Positions 8,547 to 20,404 of a stretch of DNA of 64,000 bases are shown here, piece by piece. Where the stretch lies: NCBI GenBank assembly GCA_947499255.1, contig CANMNF010000001.1:186001-250000 (forward strand), given 5' to 3'. Source of the DNA: an uncultured Sphingomonadaceae bacterium. Its GTDB lineage: Bacteria; Pseudomonadota; Alphaproteobacteria; Sphingomonadales; Sphingomonadaceae. A program made the position numbers and the translations under genes. Under the pieces are notes generated by a model. That model was not told the origin of the DNA, searched no databases, and saw only the letters and a program-made list of their open reading frames with translations. The first letter of the stretch is position 1. The number at the start of each line of letters is the position of its first letter.

Positions 8547-10088
8547 TCATTCACTCGCCTCATTCACGTTTTGCTTTGAGCGAACCCACACGGTGTGCAC
8601 GCGGCCATGGACATCGGCGCTGGTAAGGGGCCGGTAGTTGGCTTCGATTGCCGCTACCACCAAGGCGGTGGTTTCCCGGTTTTGCGGGGCTAGCGCTTTG
8701 TCCGCTGTGACGATCGCGCCAGGCCGCGTTGCCATAATGCGCGCGACTTCGTCTGCCTGATCGACCCCCAAAGCCTTGGTTTCAAGCGCATTGTTGAGGT
8801 GATCGGGATAGACCACGCGGCTTGGCACGCAGCTGTTTGTCAAACGGTACAACACGGTTGGACCATCATAGACAAACAGGCATGTCTCTGGCCCCACATA
8901 GGGCGCGGTGTCGGCCGCCAGCTGCGTGATATCGGCCGCCATTGCGCGTGATGCTTGATACCGCTCGGGCAAGGAGAGCAGGAATGTCGCCCCGGCCACA
9001 AGCGCAATTGCAGGCACCAGCTTGAACGGCCCAGATCGGTCCAGCAAGGGAACGGCCAGCAGCACTGCGCCCGGCACAAGAGCTGCGAAGTAGTACGGAT
9101 AGACCGTTGATGGCAGGTATGCCGTCGCCAAAGCTCCCGCGAACAGAGCGGCGTATAAGCCATACAACCGCCCATCGCGCGGGCGTGCCATGCGCGCTGC
9201 GGCATAGGCGCCCAAAACCACCAACACACCCACCGGCATCAGGAACAGCGCATGGGCTGCATCGAAGCGCCCCGCTTGTGCGGGCAATCGGTCGAAGAAG
9301 GAGACGAAATTGGCAAAGAAGAACGCGTCCCATTGGCCGATCACCGCGTAGAACACGCTCACCAATGCTGTAGGCAAGAGGCCAAGCCCCGCGAATACCG
9401 AACCAAGCCGGACAAGTCGCGCCAGATCACCATCACGCCGCCATGCGCCCCACAAGGCCCAGCAGCCCAGAACCAGGCATTGCGGCAACACCGTGTACTT
9501 CACCTGCAGAGCCAGCCCACCAATCACCATCGCGATCAGAGCGCGTCGCGTTGCATGGGGGTGGCGTTGCTCTGCCACCAGCACTGCCATCGCCAGCACC
9601 ATGGGCACATGGAACACTTCGCTTTGTGCCGAGTAGCTCGCATAAGCGGCCATCAACACGACATAGAGCAAGCCTGCGAAAACCGCGCTTGTGCTGTCTA
9701 CCAGGGGGCGCGCCAAGCGATGCACCAACATTGCCCCGCCCAAAGTGACAAGCGCTGCCAGCACCTGATAGGCTAGGGCGCTTGGTCCCGCTATCCAGTG
9801 CGCCAAGCCGAAGATCGCGAACAGCCCAAAGGGCTTGCGATCCCACCAATCGACATAGGGCAACTCACCAAACTGCATGCGCCATCCGATGAAGGAGTAG
9901 AGCTGCTCATCGATATCGGCCACCGGATTGCCCAGCCATGCCCCGCGCGTCACCAACACCGCCAAAGCCATCGCGGCGAGCGGCCACCACAGCTGCTTGG
10001 CCCGTGACAAGGGCGCTGCGGCTTGGCGCGTGTCCCTGTCTAACGTGTCCAAGGGCTGGCCTGCCGTGATGGTGCTATGCGCGGTCAT
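8547..10088 (-). CDS. Membrane glycosyltransferase-like protein (ArnT/PMT-like, GT39 type), copy 2
   Basis: 513-residue polytopic membrane protein, paralogous to the gene 34 bases downstream. Shared landmarks are DIDEQLYSFIG, WWDRKPFGLFAIFGLAHW, YGP-type helices, and the C-terminal YDGPTVLYRLTNSCVPSRV with VYPDH. The acidic loop after the first helix is where the catalytic aspartate of GT39/ArnT enzymes lies. Composition is GC-rich (about 63% over four sampled lines) like the rest of the window. Probably co-transcribed with copy 1. A role in cell-surface glycan modification is inferred from the family only. Confidence 0.83.
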   Translation of the reverse strand: MTAHSTITAGQPLDTLDRDTRQAAAPLSRAKQLWWPLAAMALAVLVTRGAWLGNPVADIDEQLYSFIGWRMQFGELPYVDWWDRKPFGLFAIFGLAHWIAGPSALAYQVLAALVTLGGAMLVHRLARPLVDSTSAVFAGLLYVVLMAAYASYSAQSEVFHVPMVLAMAVLVAEQRHPHATRRALIAMVIGGLALQVKYTVLPQCLVLGCWALWGAWRRDGDLARLVRLGSVFAGLGLLPTALVSVFYAVIGQWDAFFFANFVSFFDRLPAQAGRFDAAHALFLMPVGVLVVLGAYAAARMARPRDGRLYGLYAALFAGALATAYLPSTVYPYYFAALVPGAVLLAVPLLDRSGPFKLVPAIALVAGATFLLSLPERYQASRAMAADITQLAADTAPYVGPETCLFVYDGPTVLYRLTNSCVPSRVVYPDHLNNALETKALGVDQADEVARIMATRPGAIVTADKALAPQNRETTALVVAAIEANYRPLTSADVHGRVHTVWVRSKQNVNEASE

Positions 10089-10110
10089 AGTGCCCGCTCA
10101 TGGAGCCAAC

Positions 10111-10118
10111 ATGGTTAA
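10111..10118 (-). promoter_or_regulatory. TTAACCAT motif, possible CtrA half-site
   Basis: TTAACCAT on the minus strand 23 bases before the start of glycosyltransferase copy 2, matching the octamer before copy 1. No full TTAA-N7-TTAA CtrA box was seen. Confidence 0.3.
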
Positions 10119-10172
10119 GGAGTTGTTGTCACGGGGCTGACCAAGCGCCGGATCGCAGGCCAGTGAGGCAAT

Positions 10173-10231
10173 CGGGAAATCCTACAAAATGGACACATTG
10201 GACACAGTCCTAGAGAGGAAAACCTCTCCCG
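10173..10231. repeat. Structured repeat element, copy A
   Basis: A core AAATCCTACAAAATGGACAC followed by ATTGGACACAGTCCTAGAG is shared, with only two substitutions, with 62077-62113. Around it lie two pairing regions: an outer stem CGGG (10173-10176) with CCCG (10228-10231), and a hairpin AGAGG-AAAA-CCTCT (10214-10227) that abuts the outer stem directly. The core holds a short hairpin GGAC-ACA-GTCC (10200-10210) and two direct TGGACAC repeats 9 bases apart. Copy B keeps the architecture with different stem sequences. It lies 84 bases upstream of the minus-strand glycosyltransferase. Strand of transcription, if any, is unknown. Confidence 0.7.
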
Positions 10232-10586
10232 TCGCAAAGCTACCCAGAACCGCCGCTATCCATACTATCAAAGAGCCGTTCTGCGCCTTGGCATAGGCCT
10301 GTTCCTGTAGGACAGTTTAACCTTCGAGCATAAAGATTGTTGAGTAAGAAGATCGTTATTTTTCAATACCGTAATACCAATAGCTCTCACCATCTGGCGC
10401 CTGCTTTCCATACGCGCTACGCCCGGACTTCTGGCTGAGGCGATCCAAGCCCATGTCGTAGGTTTTGCTGCTCGATATTGCGCATGGTGGGCACCCGGCT
10501 GACACCTGACCAGCTCACCGAAATTTTGCACAAATCCGCGTGGGGTTTGGCCCGGCCTGTTCGCAAGGCCATCATCTGCACGGTGT
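10232..10586. other. Unassigned intergenic stretch with an AT-rich patch
   Basis: I find no convincing gene here. Short open frames exist on both strands (for example minus 10268-10531), but none looks like a known protein, and they use codons unlike the neighbouring genes. Bases 10321-10380 are only about 35% G+C, far below the surroundings. The stretch may carry the promoter of the glycosyltransferase pair, a terminator region for the ATP synthase operon, or a decayed gene. Confidence 0.45.
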
Positions 10587-10766
10587 CTATTCCCGCACTG
10601 GCCTTAGCGAGCGCATGCCTTTGGTGCGGCTGGTAAGGTGGTATTCGCGGCATAGCGAGCAGCGATAAGGACGCACAGATATGCGGGCTTTACAAGCGAC
10701 CGCAATCGCTTCTGCCTCGGTTTCGAACCGCCGCTTGCGGGCGCAAATTCCGGGACGCGTTTTCAC
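10587..10766 (-). CDS. Small conserved CxxC protein downstream of atpC
   Basis: 59-residue basic protein. It starts at GTG 10766, 18 bases after the atpC stop, and reads MKTRPGICARKRRFETEAEA, then a pair of cysteines in YRCSLCREYHLTSRTKG. I recall small proteins of this type (KRRF, TEAEA, YRC..C, HLTS) in sphingomonads; the layout suggests a small zinc-ribbon-like fold, but no function is known. The position directly behind atpC suggests co-transcription with the ATP synthase genes. The agreement of frame, length and motif spacing makes it likely real. Confidence 0.75.
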   Translation of the reverse strand: MKTRPGICARKRRFETEAEAIAVACKARISVRPYRCSLCREYHLTSRTKGMRSLRPVRE

Positions 10767-10784
10767 GCTGCCCAGCCAGAACCA

Positions 10785-11042
10785 CTAGGCCTCGACGTGC
10801 TCAGCCAATACGGTCAGGCCATTATCGCCCACCTCGGCAAAGCCGCCTTTAACGGTGATCACTTCAGGCGCGGCACCTTCGGACTTGATCACTTGCACCT
10901 CGCCATCGCGAATGGTGGACATGAAAGGCGCATGGCCTTCTAGCACACCAAATTCACCCTCGGCACCGGGCACAACAACCATAAACACGTCCTCAGACCG
11001 GACGAGCTTGGCGGGGGTTACGAGTTCGAAGTGTAGTGCCAT
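10785..11042 (-). CDS. atpC: F1 ATP synthase epsilon subunit
   Basis: 85-residue N-terminal beta-sandwich form of epsilon, the part of the central stalk that contacts gamma and the c-ring. Markers are [33 protein letters not shown] and [18 protein letters not shown]. The C-terminal helical hairpin of the long (about 135-residue) form is absent, as is usual in alphaproteobacteria. ATG at 11042 is preceded by AGGAAA; the open frame extends further upstream only through a palindromic repeat. Last F1 gene of the operon; a 138-base gap with palindromes separates it from atpD. Confidence 0.96.
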   Translation of the reverse strand: MALHFELVTPAKLVRSEDVFMVVVPGAEGEFGVLEGHAPFMSTIRDGEVQVIKSEGAAPEVITVKGGFAEVGDNGLTVLAEHVEA

Positions 11043-11058
11043 TGCTTGTTTCCTGTCT

Positions 11059-11172
11059 CCCCGCCCGTATTCGGGAGGGGCAGTGAGACTTGCGAGCTTG
11101 CTCGCTAGTCGCAGCGGGCTGGGCTCTTGCGAGCCCAATCCCACCCCTAACCCCTCCCGCAGTCGGGAGGGG
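11059..11172. repeat. REP-like composite palindrome between atpD and atpC
   Basis: Four hairpins in about 115 bases: CCCCGCCCG-TATT-CGGGAGGGG (11059-11080, one mismatch), GCGAGC-TT-GCTCGC (11092-11105), GGGCTC-TTGC-GAGCCC (11121-11136) and CCCCTCCCG-CAGT-CGGGAGGGG (11151-11172). The outer CCCCTCCC/GGGAGGGG arms and the inner CCCACCCC block recur at 32651-32747. It could cause differential mRNA stability or partial termination between atpD and atpC. Confidence 0.8.
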
Positions 11173-11180
11173 AACTTGCG

Positions 11181-13528
<2,348 letters not shown>

Positions 13529-13552
13529 TTCGGCTCCTCAATCACTCTGGGC

Positions 13553-15642
<2,090 letters not shown>

Positions 15643-15790
15643 GCGCGAAGTCCTCTTGGGTCCGTAAGAAACGAAAAATGTGACGGCCTACAAAACAGTG
15701 CGTTTGAACGCATCGTCATAAGCTGGCGCGCGCCTAGCATCGGCCATGCTGCGATGCAACCCAGACTCAGGGATAGTCGACTGGCGAGGA

Positions 15791-17389
15791 TTATTCCGCG
15801 TCCGTTTCGGCAGCCTGCGTACAGCGATAGACCAGCCGCTCATTCGGCCTTTCGGGCAGGCTCGCGGTGATCTGTCCCTGCGCTGCGCCAAGGGAGCGTG
15901 CGGCCTGCGCGCCATCGCCGCAACTGGGGGCTGCATATGTGCCGCGCGCTGTGCGGGCCGCTGTCATAGCATCGCGGTCCAGCAGAAATCTGTCCACGGA
16001 ATATTGGCGCGCTTCGGGATCAAAGCGGATGACGGATACCGCCGACTCGCTGGCGGGCACCAGCACGCGGGTCCATTGATCATCCATCAGGCCATATTGC
16101 GTGCGACCATTCACGCAGCCATCTTCGCGCCAGTTAAGTGGCACATCACTATCGGGCGCCCCGATCACGCGGCTGCGATCCAGATCCAGAACGCAGGTGA
16201 GCGCGGTTTCATCGGGAGTGTCATCGGGGCCATCACCATTAACGGGCGCAGTTATAATGCCCGTCTGATCGCCATCACCGCCCGATTGCGCGCGCAGCTG
16301 TTCTTCCAGCCGCGTTTCAATATCGGCAAAGCTGGGGCGGGTAAGCCATGCAGCAAGCGCGGCGATGAGCGCAATGACCGCAATTGCTCCGGCAATGGCC
16401 CGCAGGCGCATATCACCACGTTGATGCGCATTCCACACAGCGCCAGCCGCTGCAATTGCGATTAACAAAGCGACCAGCGCAAGGAACTGGCGGTTCCCCC
16501 GCTCATCAAACACGTCATACATTATAGTACGGCGCAGATCAGCGGTACGCTGGGCTTCGCGCTGCGCTGCGGCTTCGGCGCGGGCGGCTTCGGCGGCGCG
16601 TTCGCGTTCCTCGCGCTGCGCTTGTGCTGCATCGAGTTCAGCGATGGAGCGGCAGGGCAAGCCATTAAGGCGCGGGCTGACATCATTGGCGCGCAGGAAA
16701 GGCAGCAGTTCACGATTGGATACGGCGAAGAAAAACTCGGCATCAGTGCCTTGGCTTTCCGCGCCAAAGCTGTTCACCCCGATCAACCGCCCGCAATCGT
16801 CCACCAGCGGACCGCCGCTATTGCCTCGACCAATGGGTGCGGTGTGCAGCAGGGTATCGAATTCCAGACTGGGACGGCGGCCCGATAGAAAGCCGGTGGA
16901 AGTGACAGGGGGCTGCGGGCGAAACATATCTGCTTCGCCAAGCCCCTGCGCCAAATCGACATTCGCGGGGTAACCGATAGCCGTGACCGCGCCTGATTGT
17001 GAAGCCGGGTTGGCTGCAATCGTGATGGGGGGCAGCCGCATAGGCGTAGTAGCCTCCAGCAAAGCCAGATCATTGCGCGGACTTACCGAAAGCAGTTTGG
17101 CATATACCGCATCGCCGCCATCGGCAGGCACCAGCCCGATGGCAAGACGGTCATCTTCCTCCACTGCGCGCACCACATGGGCATTGGTCACAATCCGCTC
17201 ATTCCCGACGGAAAAGCCGGTGCCGTGGCTGATCGCGAATACATCATCCCCGTCGCGCCCTATTATAATGACACGCACCACGCCGCGCGCTGCCGCTTCG
17301 ATATCGGCAGGGTCGGCGGATGCCGGAATGCTGGCTGTAAAAAGCGCGGCAAGGGCCACAAGGGCGGTGAGGAATCGGCGCATGATCAT
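15791..17389 (-). CDS. Membrane-anchored trypsin-like serine protease
   Basis: 532-residue protein with a signal peptide (RRFLTALVALAALFTASIPASA). The S1C/trypsin-like protease domain follows, with all three catalytic residues visible: His71 in VTNAHVV, Asp107 in PRNDLALLE, Ser191 in GRGNSGGPL. After it come an alanine/glutamate/arginine-rich helical stretch (about 245-285), two transmembrane segments (about 293-313 and 322-341) and a C-terminal domain of some 190 residues with four cysteines. No PDZ domain is visible. ATG at 17389 is used; upstream codons would precede the signal peptide. Its start is close to that of the divergent methyltransferase. Periplasmic quality control is a guess. 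Confidence 0.85.
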   Translation of the reverse strand: MIMRRFLTALVALAALFTASIPASADPADIEAAARGVVRVIIIGRDGDDVFAISHGTGFSVGNERIVTNAHVVRAVEEDDRLAIGLVPADGGDAVYAKLLSVSPRNDLALLEATTPMRLPPITIAANPASQSGAVTAIGYPANVDLAQGLGEADMFRPQPPVTSTGFLSGRRPSLEFDTLLHTAPIGRGNSGGPLVDDCGRLIGVNSFGAESQGTDAEFFFAVSNRELLPFLRANDVSPRLNGLPCRSIAELDAAQAQREERERAAEAARAEAAAQREAQRTADLRRTIMYDVFDERGNRQFLALVALLIAIAAAGAVWNAHQRGDMRLRAIAGAIAVIALIAALAAWLTRPSFADIETRLEEQLRAQSGGDGDQTGIITAPVNGDGPDDTPDETALTCVLDLDRSRVIGAPDSDVPLNWREDGCVNGRTQYGLMDDQWTRVLVPASESAVSVIRFDPEARQYSVDRFLLDRDAMTAARTARGTYAAPSCGDGAQAARSLGAAQGQITASLPERPNERLVYRCTQAAETDAE

Positions 17390-17488
17390 AGAGTGCTTGT
17401 CGCGCCCGTTTGCTGTGAACGCAAGAATCGCGATGACTGCGGGGCGCATTTGATGGTGGTTAAAACGACAAGGGGAAAAGCTGCCGCC

Positions 17489-18085
17489 ATGCGCTGGGGC
17501 GTATTATTGAGTATAGGTGATTGCGAAATTGGCGCGATAAGAGGAGCGGTGGCGGTGGTTGCGAGTGCATGGGTGAAGGGCTGCGCAGGCGTTCGCATAC
17601 GCTGGGCGGTGGTGGAGACGAGCCTTGGCGTGATGTTGGTTGCCGCAACGGACAAAGGCGTGTGCCGCCTCTCCTTCGCTGAAACGCGCGATGATTTGGC
17701 CGCGCGCTTTCCTAATGCTGATCTGGTGGAGGGCGGGGCGGCGTTTGCAAGCTTGCTCGAACAGGTGATTGCCGCTGTCGAACAACCCGCCATTGCGCAA
17801 AGTTCTAACATCCCGCTCGACATGCAAGGCACCGCGTTTCAACAAAGCGTGTGGGCGCAATTGCGCGCGATCCCGCCGGGCGAAACGCGCAGCTATGGCG
17901 AACTTGCCGCAAGCTTAGGGAAACCCAAAGCCAGCCGCGCGGTGGGCGGTGCAAATGGCGCAAACCCTGTCGCGGTGATTGTGCCGTGTCACCGGGTGGT
18001 GACCGCAGATGGCGGTCTTGGCGGCTATGCGTATGGCGCTGGTATTAAAGCGGAATTGTTAAAGCGCGAGGGATGCACAGTTTAG
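17489..18085 (+). CDS. Methylated-DNA--protein-cysteine S-methyltransferase (Ogt/MGMT type)
   Basis: Suicide DNA repair protein that transfers alkyl groups from O6-alkylguanine to its own cysteine. The helix-turn-helix segment FQQSVWAQLRAIPPGETRSY, the arginine-finger region and the acceptor cysteine in IVPCHRVV near the C-terminus are intact. The N-terminal domain begins at about RWAVVETSLGVMLVAATDKG. Start is uncertain: ATG 17489 (198 residues) is listed, but GTG at 17549 or 17555, behind AAGAGGAG, would give a more usual length of about 175. The gene diverges from the membrane protease. Confidence 0.9.
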   Translation: MRWGVLLSIGDCEIGAIRGAVAVVASAWVKGCAGVRIRWAVVETSLGVMLVAATDKGVCRLSFAETRDDLAARFPNADLVEGGAAFASLLEQVIAAVEQPAIAQSSNIPLDMQGTAFQQSVWAQLRAIPPGETRSYGELAASLGKPKASRAVGGANGANPVAVIVPCHRVVTADGGLGGYAYGAGIKAELLKREGCTV

Positions 18086-18138
18086 GTTTTGCTGCTCTAT
18101 CCCGGCCGCCCGCGATTTGCTTGCAGCACAAATCCGGA

Positions 18139-19674
18139 TCACAGGTTTTTCAATACAGCTTCGGCGCTTTCCAGATAATCGCGCTGCTTTTCCTCACCCA
18201 TGCGATCCCAATTGGCGTAAATTCGCCCGATACGATGGTTCTTGGAGAGCCTTTCGCGATGCCGGTCCATGAAATGCCAATATAGTGGGTTGAATGGGCA
18301 GGCATCCTCACCGGTTTTCTTGCTGACAGAATATCGGCAATCGCGGCAATAATCGCTCATCTTGTTGATGTAATTGCCGCTCGCCGCATAAGGTTTTGTC
18401 GCCAGCCGCCCGCCATCGGCATACAGCACCATCGCCGCCACATTGGGCAGCTCCACCCACTCATACGCATCGGCATAAACCGCCAGATACCATTCCTGCA
18501 CCTGCTTTGGCTCCACCCCGGCAAGAAGCGCGAAATTGCCCAGCACCATCAGGCGTTGAATATGATGCGCATGGGCGTTGTCATGGGTTGATCGCACGCA
18601 ATCGGCCAGACAGCGCATATCTGTTTCACCAGTCCAGTAAAATTCGGGCAGGTCGCGGGTGGCCTCCAGCGCGTTCGCTTCGGCCAGATCGGGCATACAA
18701 TACCAGTAAAACCCGCGTACATATTCGCGCCAGCCGATGATCTGGCGGATAAAGCCTTCCACTGAATTAAGCGGCGCGCGCCCCTCTTCATAAGCGCGCT
18801 GCGCCCGTTCACAAAGCTCCAGTGGATCAAGCAGTCCCAGATTGATGCTGGTGGAAAGCATGGAGTGGAACAGATCATCAGAGCCGTGGACCATGGCGTC
18901 CTGATAGGGGCCAAAGTGTTCGATCCGTTCAGCGAAAAAGGCATCGGCGGCTCGCTCTGCCTGATCGCGCGTGACGGGCCAGCCAAATGTGTCGAGCGCG
19001 CCGAAATGGTCGGCGAATTTGTCCTCGACCAAAGCGATCACGTCTTTGGTGAGAGCATCGGGTTCGAAAAGCGGGCGGGGCGGGGCGTCCATTTCATCGC
19101 CGGGGCTTTCACGGTTCTGCTTGTCGAGGTTCCACTGTCCGCCAACAGGTTTTCCCGAACTTATCAACAGACCTGTCTGCTTGCGCATCTCGCGATAGAA
19201 ATGCTCCATGGTCAGGTGATCGCGGCCATCCGCCCAATCGCGGAATTGCGCGACGGAGCATAAGAAGCGGTCATCGCTCAGGATTTCAACGTCGCACGCA
19301 AACTTGCCGGGCCATTCCTCGATAGCTTGCTGCACGCGCCATTCGCTCGCCTCAACGACGCGAATTCTGGCGGGATCATGCCGCTCGATCGCGCGGGCCA
19401 CTTCGCCGGTGAAGCTGCCTGCATTGTCCTTGTCGGTTAGCTCCACATAATCGACCTGCCACCCGGCATCGCGCAATTGCGCAGCAAAGTGCCGCATGGC
19501 CGAAAAGATCAGCGCGATCTTCTGCTTGTGATGTTTAACATAAGTCGCCTCATCCCACACTTCCATCATCACAATGACGGTATCATCCTTGGCCTGCCCG
19601 CGCAGACTGGCAAGCGTGCGGGTGAGTTGATCACCAAGGATGGGAACAAGAACGGGGCCGGATTGATCGCTCAT
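18139..19674 (-). CDS. Cryptochrome/photolyase of the bacterial FeS type (PhrB-like)
   Basis: 511-residue flavoprotein of the FeS-BCP (prokaryotic 6-4 photolyase) class. It starts VPILGDQLTRTLASLRG, contains EGFIRQIIGWREYVRG and HIQRLMVLGNFALLAG, and ends with YWHFMDRHRERL. Cysteines for a 4Fe-4S cluster are visible in DMRCLADC, SDYCRDCRYS and DACPFNPLYW, as in Agrobacterium PhrB. Expected to bind FAD and repair UV (6-4) photoproducts in blue light. ATG 19674 is preferred; ATG 19680 adds two residues. Convergent with the alkyl-transferase gene. Confidence 0.92.
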   Translation of the reverse strand: MSDQSGPVLVPILGDQLTRTLASLRGQAKDDTVIVMMEVWDEATYVKHHKQKIALIFSAMRHFAAQLRDAGWQVDYVELTDKDNAGSFTGEVARAIERHDPARIRVVEASEWRVQQAIEEWPGKFACDVEILSDDRFLCSVAQFRDWADGRDHLTMEHFYREMRKQTGLLISSGKPVGGQWNLDKQNRESPGDEMDAPPRPLFEPDALTKDVIALVEDKFADHFGALDTFGWPVTRDQAERAADAFFAERIEHFGPYQDAMVHGSDDLFHSMLSTSINLGLLDPLELCERAQRAYEEGRAPLNSVEGFIRQIIGWREYVRGFYWYCMPDLAEANALEATRDLPEFYWTGETDMRCLADCVRSTHDNAHAHHIQRLMVLGNFALLAGVEPKQVQEWYLAVYADAYEWVELPNVAAMVLYADGGRLATKPYAASGNYINKMSDYCRDCRYSVSKKTGEDACPFNPLYWHFMDRHRERLSKNHRIGRIYANWDRMGEEKQRDYLESAEAVLKNL

Positions 19675-19715
19675 ACGCATTCAATGACCGGCCCCGATAA
19701 TAGTGCCAAGCTGGC

Positions 19716-20285
19716 TTAAAGTCCGGCTATCGCTTCTTTCGCATCGGCAATTGCCTTGGCGCGGGCATCATCGCCCTGGCTGACGCCTTCGGCGCGGATT
19801 ACGGTCACATCGTCAATGCCGATAAACCCGAAGAAGGTTTCCAGATAGCTTTCCTGAAAATCCATCGGACTATCATCACCATAAGGCCCGCCACGTGCCG
19901 ATGCGATAATAATGCGACGCCCGCCTGCAAGCCCTTCAGGCCCATTCTCGCCATATTTGAACGTGCGCCCCGGCACGGCCAGCCGATCAAGCCAGGCTTT
20001 AAGCTGAGAGGGTACGGAGAAATTGTACATCGGCGCGCCGATCACGATCACTTCAGCGTCCATAAACTCCTCCAACGCCGCCTCATCAGCATTATCGATT
20101 TCGGAATTGCGGTTGGCCTGCGTGCGTTCCAGATCGAAATGCGGCAGCGGATCTTTGCCCAGATCGCGCGCTGTAATGCTGGGGTCACCAGCATTGCCGG
20201 TAAGCTGCGCGACAATCGCGCTGGTAAGTTCACGCGATACTGAATCGGTGCCGTTGGTTGAGCTGTCGATGCGTAAAATCTTCAT
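19716..20285 (-). CDS. azoR: FMN-dependent NADH-azoreductase
   Basis: 189-residue flavodoxin-fold quinone/azo reductase. It opens MKILRIDSSTN with SVSRELTSAIV, the FMN phosphate-binding pattern, then IVIGAPMYNFSVPSQLKAWLD and SARGGPYGDD, both diagnostic of AzoR. GGAGATATCCTT precedes ATG 20285; the frame upstream of it is not used. It lies 41 bases upstream of the photolyase gene on the same strand, possibly co-transcribed. It likely protects against quinones or electrophiles. Confidence 0.95.
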   Translation of the reverse strand: MKILRIDSSTNGTDSVSRELTSAIVAQLTGNAGDPSITARDLGKDPLPHFDLERTQANRNSEIDNADEAALEEFMDAEVIVIGAPMYNFSVPSQLKAWLDRLAVPGRTFKYGENGPEGLAGGRRIIIASARGGPYGDDSPMDFQESYLETFFGFIGIDDVTVIRAEGVSQGDDARAKAIADAKEAIAGL

Positions 20286-20404
20286 AAGGATATCTCCGGT
20301 AATAGGTTTCTCGGACAAACAGATGGTGATCGGCCATACCAACCTGCAAGACGGGCAAACGCCCGTATTCAGCAGCTTTTCTTTCTAGGGGTGTGAGCTG
20401 TGCT

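Noticed and set aside
10268-10531. 87-codon minus-strand open frame between the repeat and the atp operon
   Set aside because: No family resemblance and no ribosome binding site; left as unassigned sequence.
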